Source of the DNA: Streptococcus suis
GTDB lineage: Bacteria; Bacillota; Bacilli; Lactobacillales; Streptococcaceae
Length of the DNA stretch: 64,000 nucleotides
Direction of reading: 5' to 3'
Assembly: GCF_016775005.1 (NCBI RefSeq)
Contig: NZ_JAEUXI010000003.1
Location: 124,001-188,000, forward strand
Shown here: in pieces, positions 61,193-64,000 of the stretch
How the letters are laid out: each line of letters begins with the position of its first letter
How positions within the stretch are numbered: position 1 is the first letter of the stretch
Program-made: the position numbers and the translations under genes
Notes under the pieces: generated by a model
Databases searched by the model: none
What the model was told of the DNA's origin: nothing
Seen by the model: only the letters and a program-made list of their open reading frames with translations

Positions 61193-62587
61193 ATGGAAGC
61201 AAAGAAATTATGGGGTGGTCGCTTTGAAGCCAGTCTAGAAGAATGGGTTGAAGAATTCGGGGCTTCCATCCGCTTTGATCAAAAACTGGCCAAGTATGAT
61301 ATTCAGGGTTCTTTAGCCCATGTCAAGATGCTCGGAGCCACAGGGATTATCAAGCTTGAAGAAGCCCAGGCTATTCAAACTGGTCTGGAAGAATTGTTGG
61401 CAGACTACGAGGCTGGCAAGTTAGTGTTTGATATTCGAAACGAAGATATTCACATGAATATCGAAAGTCTATTGACGGAGAAAATAGGTCCAGTTGCAGG
61501 TAAACTCCACACAGCCCGTTCTCGTAATGATCAGGTAGCGACGGATATGCACCTCTATCTGAAGGACACCCTCTTTCAAGCTGTAGATAAATTGACCAAC
61601 CTACGTCAGGTTTTACTAGACCTTGCACAGGAGCATGTGGAAACAATCATGCCTGGCTATACCCACTTGCAACATGCCCAGCCTATCAGCTTTGCTCAGC
61701 ACTTGTTGGCCTATTACAACATGTTCAGCCGAGACAGTGAGCGCTTTGCATTCAATATGTTGCATACAGATTTATCCCCACTTGGTGCGGCGGCTTTAGC
61801 AGGGACGACCTTTCCGATTGATCGTCAGATGACGTCGGATTTAATGGGATTTGCCAAGCCCTATAGTAATTCTCTCGATGCTGTGTCTGACCGTGATTTT
61901 ATCCTGGAATTTCTGTCGAATGCCAGTATCCTCATGATGCACATGTCGCGCTTGTGTGAAGAGATCATTAACTGGTGTTCACATGAATACCAATTTGTCA
62001 CCCTATCCGATACCTTTTCAACAGGTTCTTCCATCATGCCTCAGAAGAAAAATCCAGATATGGCTGAGCTGATTCGGGGGAAAACAGGTAGAGTTTATGG
62101 GAACTTAGTTGGCCTATTGACGGTCATGAAATCCCTGCCTTTAACCTATAATAAGGATTTGCAGGAAGACAAAGAGGGAATGTTTGACACGGCAGAAACG
62201 ATTTTAGTATCTATCGATATTTTGGCAGGGATGTTGCAATCGATGACGGTTCATAAGGAAAGGATGGCTCAATCAACAGAGAAGGATTTTTCAAATGCAA
62301 CTGAATTGGCAGACTATCTAGCAAACAAGGGAATGCCCTTCCGCCAAGCGCATGAGATTGTTGGAAAACTGGTCTTGGAATGTAGTAAGGCAGGACACTA
62401 TCTTCAGGATGTTCCATTGAAACATTATCAGGAAATTTCATCGATTATTGGACCGGATATTTATACAGCCTTAGAGTCTAAGACTGCAGTCTCACGAAGA
62501 AATTCGCTAGGTGGAACTGGATTTGAATCGATTCATTGGCAAATTCAACAAGCAAAAGAGCAATTACTAGCTCCAAAAAGCCTCTAA
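61193..62587 (+). CDS. argH: Argininosuccinate lyase
   Basis: A 464-residue fumarase/aspartase-superfamily enzyme giving arginine and fumarate. The signature [25 protein letters not shown] and TPGYTHLQ-like [12 protein letters not shown] motifs are present. Ends in a terminator overlapping its stop. Confidence 0.97.
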   Translation: MEAKKLWGGRFEASLEEWVEEFGASIRFDQKLAKYDIQGSLAHVKMLGATGIIKLEEAQAIQTGLEELLADYEAGKLVFDIRNEDIHMNIESLLTEKIGPVAGKLHTARSRNDQVATDMHLYLKDTLFQAVDKLTNLRQVLLDLAQEHVETIMPGYTHLQHAQPISFAQHLLAYYNMFSRDSERFAFNMLHTDLSPLGAAALAGTTFPIDRQMTSDLMGFAKPYSNSLDAVSDRDFILEFLSNASILMMHMSRLCEEIINWCSHEYQFVTLSDTFSTGSSIMPQKKNPDMAELIRGKTGRVYGNLVGLLTVMKSLPLTYNKDLQEDKEGMFDTAETILVSIDILAGMLQSMTVHKERMAQSTEKDFSNATELADYLANKGMPFRQAHEIVGKLVLECSKAGHYLQDVPLKHYQEISSIIGPDIYTALESKTAVSRRNSLGGTGFESIHWQIQQAKEQLLAPKSL

Positions 62588-62610
62588 ACGTGATGTTTAT
62601 TGGCTTTTTT
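62575..62610 (+). terminator. Terminator of argGH
   Basis: AAAAAGCC / GGCTTTTT with inner TAAAC / GTTTA pairing. Confidence 0.8.
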
Positions 62611-62621
62611 GAATTTTATGG

Positions 62622-62627
62622 TATAAT
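62622..62627 (+). promoter_or_regulatory. -10 box of the rnpA-yidC-jag unit
   Basis: TATAAT preceded by TATGG; no clear -35 box. Confidence 0.5.
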
Positions 62628-62657
62628 AGAAGTAATTTTGAAAGATGGAGTTCAGTT

Positions 62658-63017
62658 TTGAGAAAAACCTACCGTGTTAAACGAGAGCGTGATTTCAAGG
62701 AGATTTTTAACAAAGGTAAAAATGTAGCCAACCGTAAATTTGTTGTCTATCATCTGCCACAGGACCGGGACCATTTTCGGGTCGGTCTATCGGTTAGCAA
62801 AAAACTTGGAAATGCAGTCACTCGCAATCAAATCAAGCGCCGTCTGCGCCATGTGTTACAGGAACTCAAACCCTTTCTTCAATCAGAAGACTTTGTCATC
62901 ATTGCACGAAAGGGTGTGGAAGAATTGAGTTACCAAGAAGTCTACCAAAACCTGCTTCATGTTTTAAAACTAGCCAATCTATTCCAGGAAGGTGAAACTC
63001 TTGAAAAAGAAAGTTAA
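62658..63017 (+). CDS. rnpA: Ribonuclease P protein component
   Basis: A 119-residue basic protein that helps RNase P RNA mature tRNA 5' ends. The RNR-like motif [14 protein letters not shown] and the FVVYHL strand are typical. It starts at TTG 62658, with GATGGAG 8 nt upstream. Overlaps yidC by 17 nt. Confidence 0.95.
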   Translation: MRKTYRVKRERDFKEIFNKGKNVANRKFVVYHLPQDRDHFRVGLSVSKKLGNAVTRNQIKRRLRHVLQELKPFLQSEDFVIIARKGVEELSYQEVYQNLLHVLKLANLFQEGETLEKES

Positions 63018-63813
63018 GTGGGCTAGCCTCTCTGCCTTTGTCCTTTTATTTTTGTCAGCATGTGGGACAGGTGAAGTGACCAGCCAGTCAACAGGAATCT
63101 GGGACCAGCTTATTTACTGGTTTGCCAGCATGATTCAATTTTTGTCCATCAATGGCCAAATTGGTATCGGGATTATCCTCTTTACCATTTTGATTCGGAC
63201 CCTGCTCTTACCCCTCTTCCAAATCCAAATGGAATCCAATCGGAAAATGCAGGACCTTCAACCACAACTACGTGCCCTCCAAGAGCAGTATCCAGGGACA
63301 GACTTAGATAGCCGTCAGGCCTTGACAGAAGCGACACGAGCACTTTACAAGGAACACGGTGTCAGCATGCGATCGTCCATGATGCCTCTCTTTATTCAGT
63401 TGCCGATTTTGATGATTCTTTACAATGCCTTGACTAGTGTTGAAGCATTGAAAGTAGGGCAATTTCTCTGGTTGAACCTTGGCGAAACGGATCCTTATTT
63501 TATCCTACCACTACTGGCTGCTGCCCTGACATTTGCCAGCAGTTGGCTTACCAATAAAGCTGCGCTGGAAAAAAATGGGGCTTTGACGGTGATGATGTAC
63601 ACCATGCCCTTGGTAATTTTTTTCTTTGCTATCAATGCCGCAAGTGGTGTCGCCCTTTACTGGACCGTTTCAAATGCCTATCAGGTCTTCCAAACCCTGT
63701 TATTAAACAATCCATTTAAAATCATCGCAGAGCGTCAAGCCAAGATTGATGAAGAAAAAGAACGGCAGGCGCGGATTCGACGGGCTAAGAAAAAAGCTGG
63801 GAAAAAGAAATAG
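63001..63813 (+). CDS. yidC: Membrane protein insertase YidC
   Basis: A 270-residue lipoprotein insertase (YidC1/SpoIIIJ type). Lipobox LSAC, five spans, the conserved substrate-groove Arg in [11 protein letters not shown], and a long basic tail ending KKKAGKKK are visible. I prefer TTG 63001 (8 nt from AGGAAGG) over GTG 62992, which touches the RBS. Classic rnpA-yidC-jag order. Confidence 0.94.
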   Translation: MKKKVKWASLSAFVLLFLSACGTGEVTSQSTGIWDQLIYWFASMIQFLSINGQIGIGIILFTILIRTLLLPLFQIQMESNRKMQDLQPQLRALQEQYPGTDLDSRQALTEATRALYKEHGVSMRSSMMPLFIQLPILMILYNALTSVEALKVGQFLWLNLGETDPYFILPLLAAALTFASSWLTNKAALEKNGALTVMMYTMPLVIFFFAINAASGVALYWTVSNAYQVFQTLLLNNPFKIIAERQAKIDEEKERQARIRRAKKKAGKKK

Positions 63814-63832
63814 GAGATTAGGAGAGAAGAAG

Positions 63833-64000
63833 ATGAAATTTACAGGATCAAGTGTAGAAGAAGCCATACAGAATGGTTTGCAGGAATTGGATATTCCACG
63901 TAAAAAAGCACATATCACCGTCATCGCTCGCGAGAAAAAGGGTTTCTTTGGCTTTGGGAAGAAGCCAGCTGTTGTTGATATCGATGTGATCAATGAAACA
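63833..64000 (+). CDS. jag: RNA-binding protein Jag/KhpB (5' part only)
   Basis: The first 56 codons, cut by the window end. The N-terminal Jag domain is seen: GSSVEEAIQNGLQEL, then REKKGFFGFGKKPA. The full protein has KH and R3H domains and works with KhpA in cell elongation control. RBS GGAGAGAAG lies before ATG 63833. Confidence 0.92.
   Translation, partial: MKFTGSSVEEAIQNGLQELDIPRKKAHITVIAREKKGFFGFGKKPAVVDIDVINET

Noticed and set aside
1-64000. tRNA genes, CRISPR arrays, transposases
   Set aside because: I looked for cloverleaf-like strings, regular spacers and transposase motifs and found none.

Overview
The window is a chromosomal segment of a low-GC streptococcus, almost certainly Streptococcus suis. 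The YSIRK/LPXTG amylopullulanase with its LacI regulator (apuR-apuA), the MarR-ABC-ABC fluoroquinolone efflux operon (satR-satA-satB), the ula ascorbate operon with transketolase, and the dut-radA-carbonic anhydrase-gltX and argGH-rnpA-yidC-jag orders all fit that species. Most genes lie on the plus strand, and many units end in clear intrinsic terminators. I saw no tRNA, rRNA, CRISPR array, intact insertion sequence or prophage. The one clear RNA gene is the signal-recognition-particle RNA (ffs).

Layout. 0-9 kb: alpha-glucan use at the cell surface (apuR, apuA), a small secreted protein ending in an LPKTS motif, and a class B-like sortase. 9-19.5 kb: ascorbate PTS and catabolism (ulaABCDEF), a PsiE-like membrane protein, the PRD activator ulaR, the lactonase ulaG, and tkt. 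19.5-22.4 kb: tadA, ffs, a P-loop protein and pgi. 22.6-27.7 kb: a sorbitol (glucitol) PTS operon. 27.8-33 kb: a phosphoesterase, a lipoprotein, dapH-dapL behind a perfect CodY box, a folate cyclo-ligase and a rhomboid protease. 33-35 kb (minus strand): gpsA-galU. 35-39 kb: satRAB. 39-42.4 kb: an inserted-looking block (formate/nitrite-type channel, two flavin reductases, a DUF454 protein) bracketed by two diverged copies of the satB 3' end. 42.5-47 kb: a lactococcin-972-type bacteriocin operon on the minus strand, headed by an unlisted 26-codon hydrophobic peptide that is divergent from an Rgg-type regulator. 47-55 kb: dut, radA, carbonic anhydrase, an AIM24 protein, a LytTR regulator with a LiaF-like partner, an MFS transporter and gltX. 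55-60 kb: mmuP-mmuM, a MerR gene with a nonsense codon, a small membrane protein, a NUDIX hydrolase and a frameshifted VOC-domain gene. 60-64 kb: argG-argH, rnpA, yidC and the start of jag.

The best candidate for an undescribed system is 42.7-47.1 kb: a short hydrophobic peptide ending GGG, an Rgg regulator, a secreted lactococcin-972-like bacteriocin and its ABC/immunity pair, with a consensus catabolite (cre) site in the shared divergent promoter. It reads as a quorum- and carbon-gated bacteriocin switch. Function is inferred from family resemblance and layout only.

Other notable points: radA has no ATG/GTG/TTG in a position that keeps its zinc finger and must start at ATC; two ula promoters carry the same 16-bp inverted repeat at exactly the same distance from the -10 box; three genes appear to be leaderless; and several amino-acid-related genes carry CodY-like boxes.
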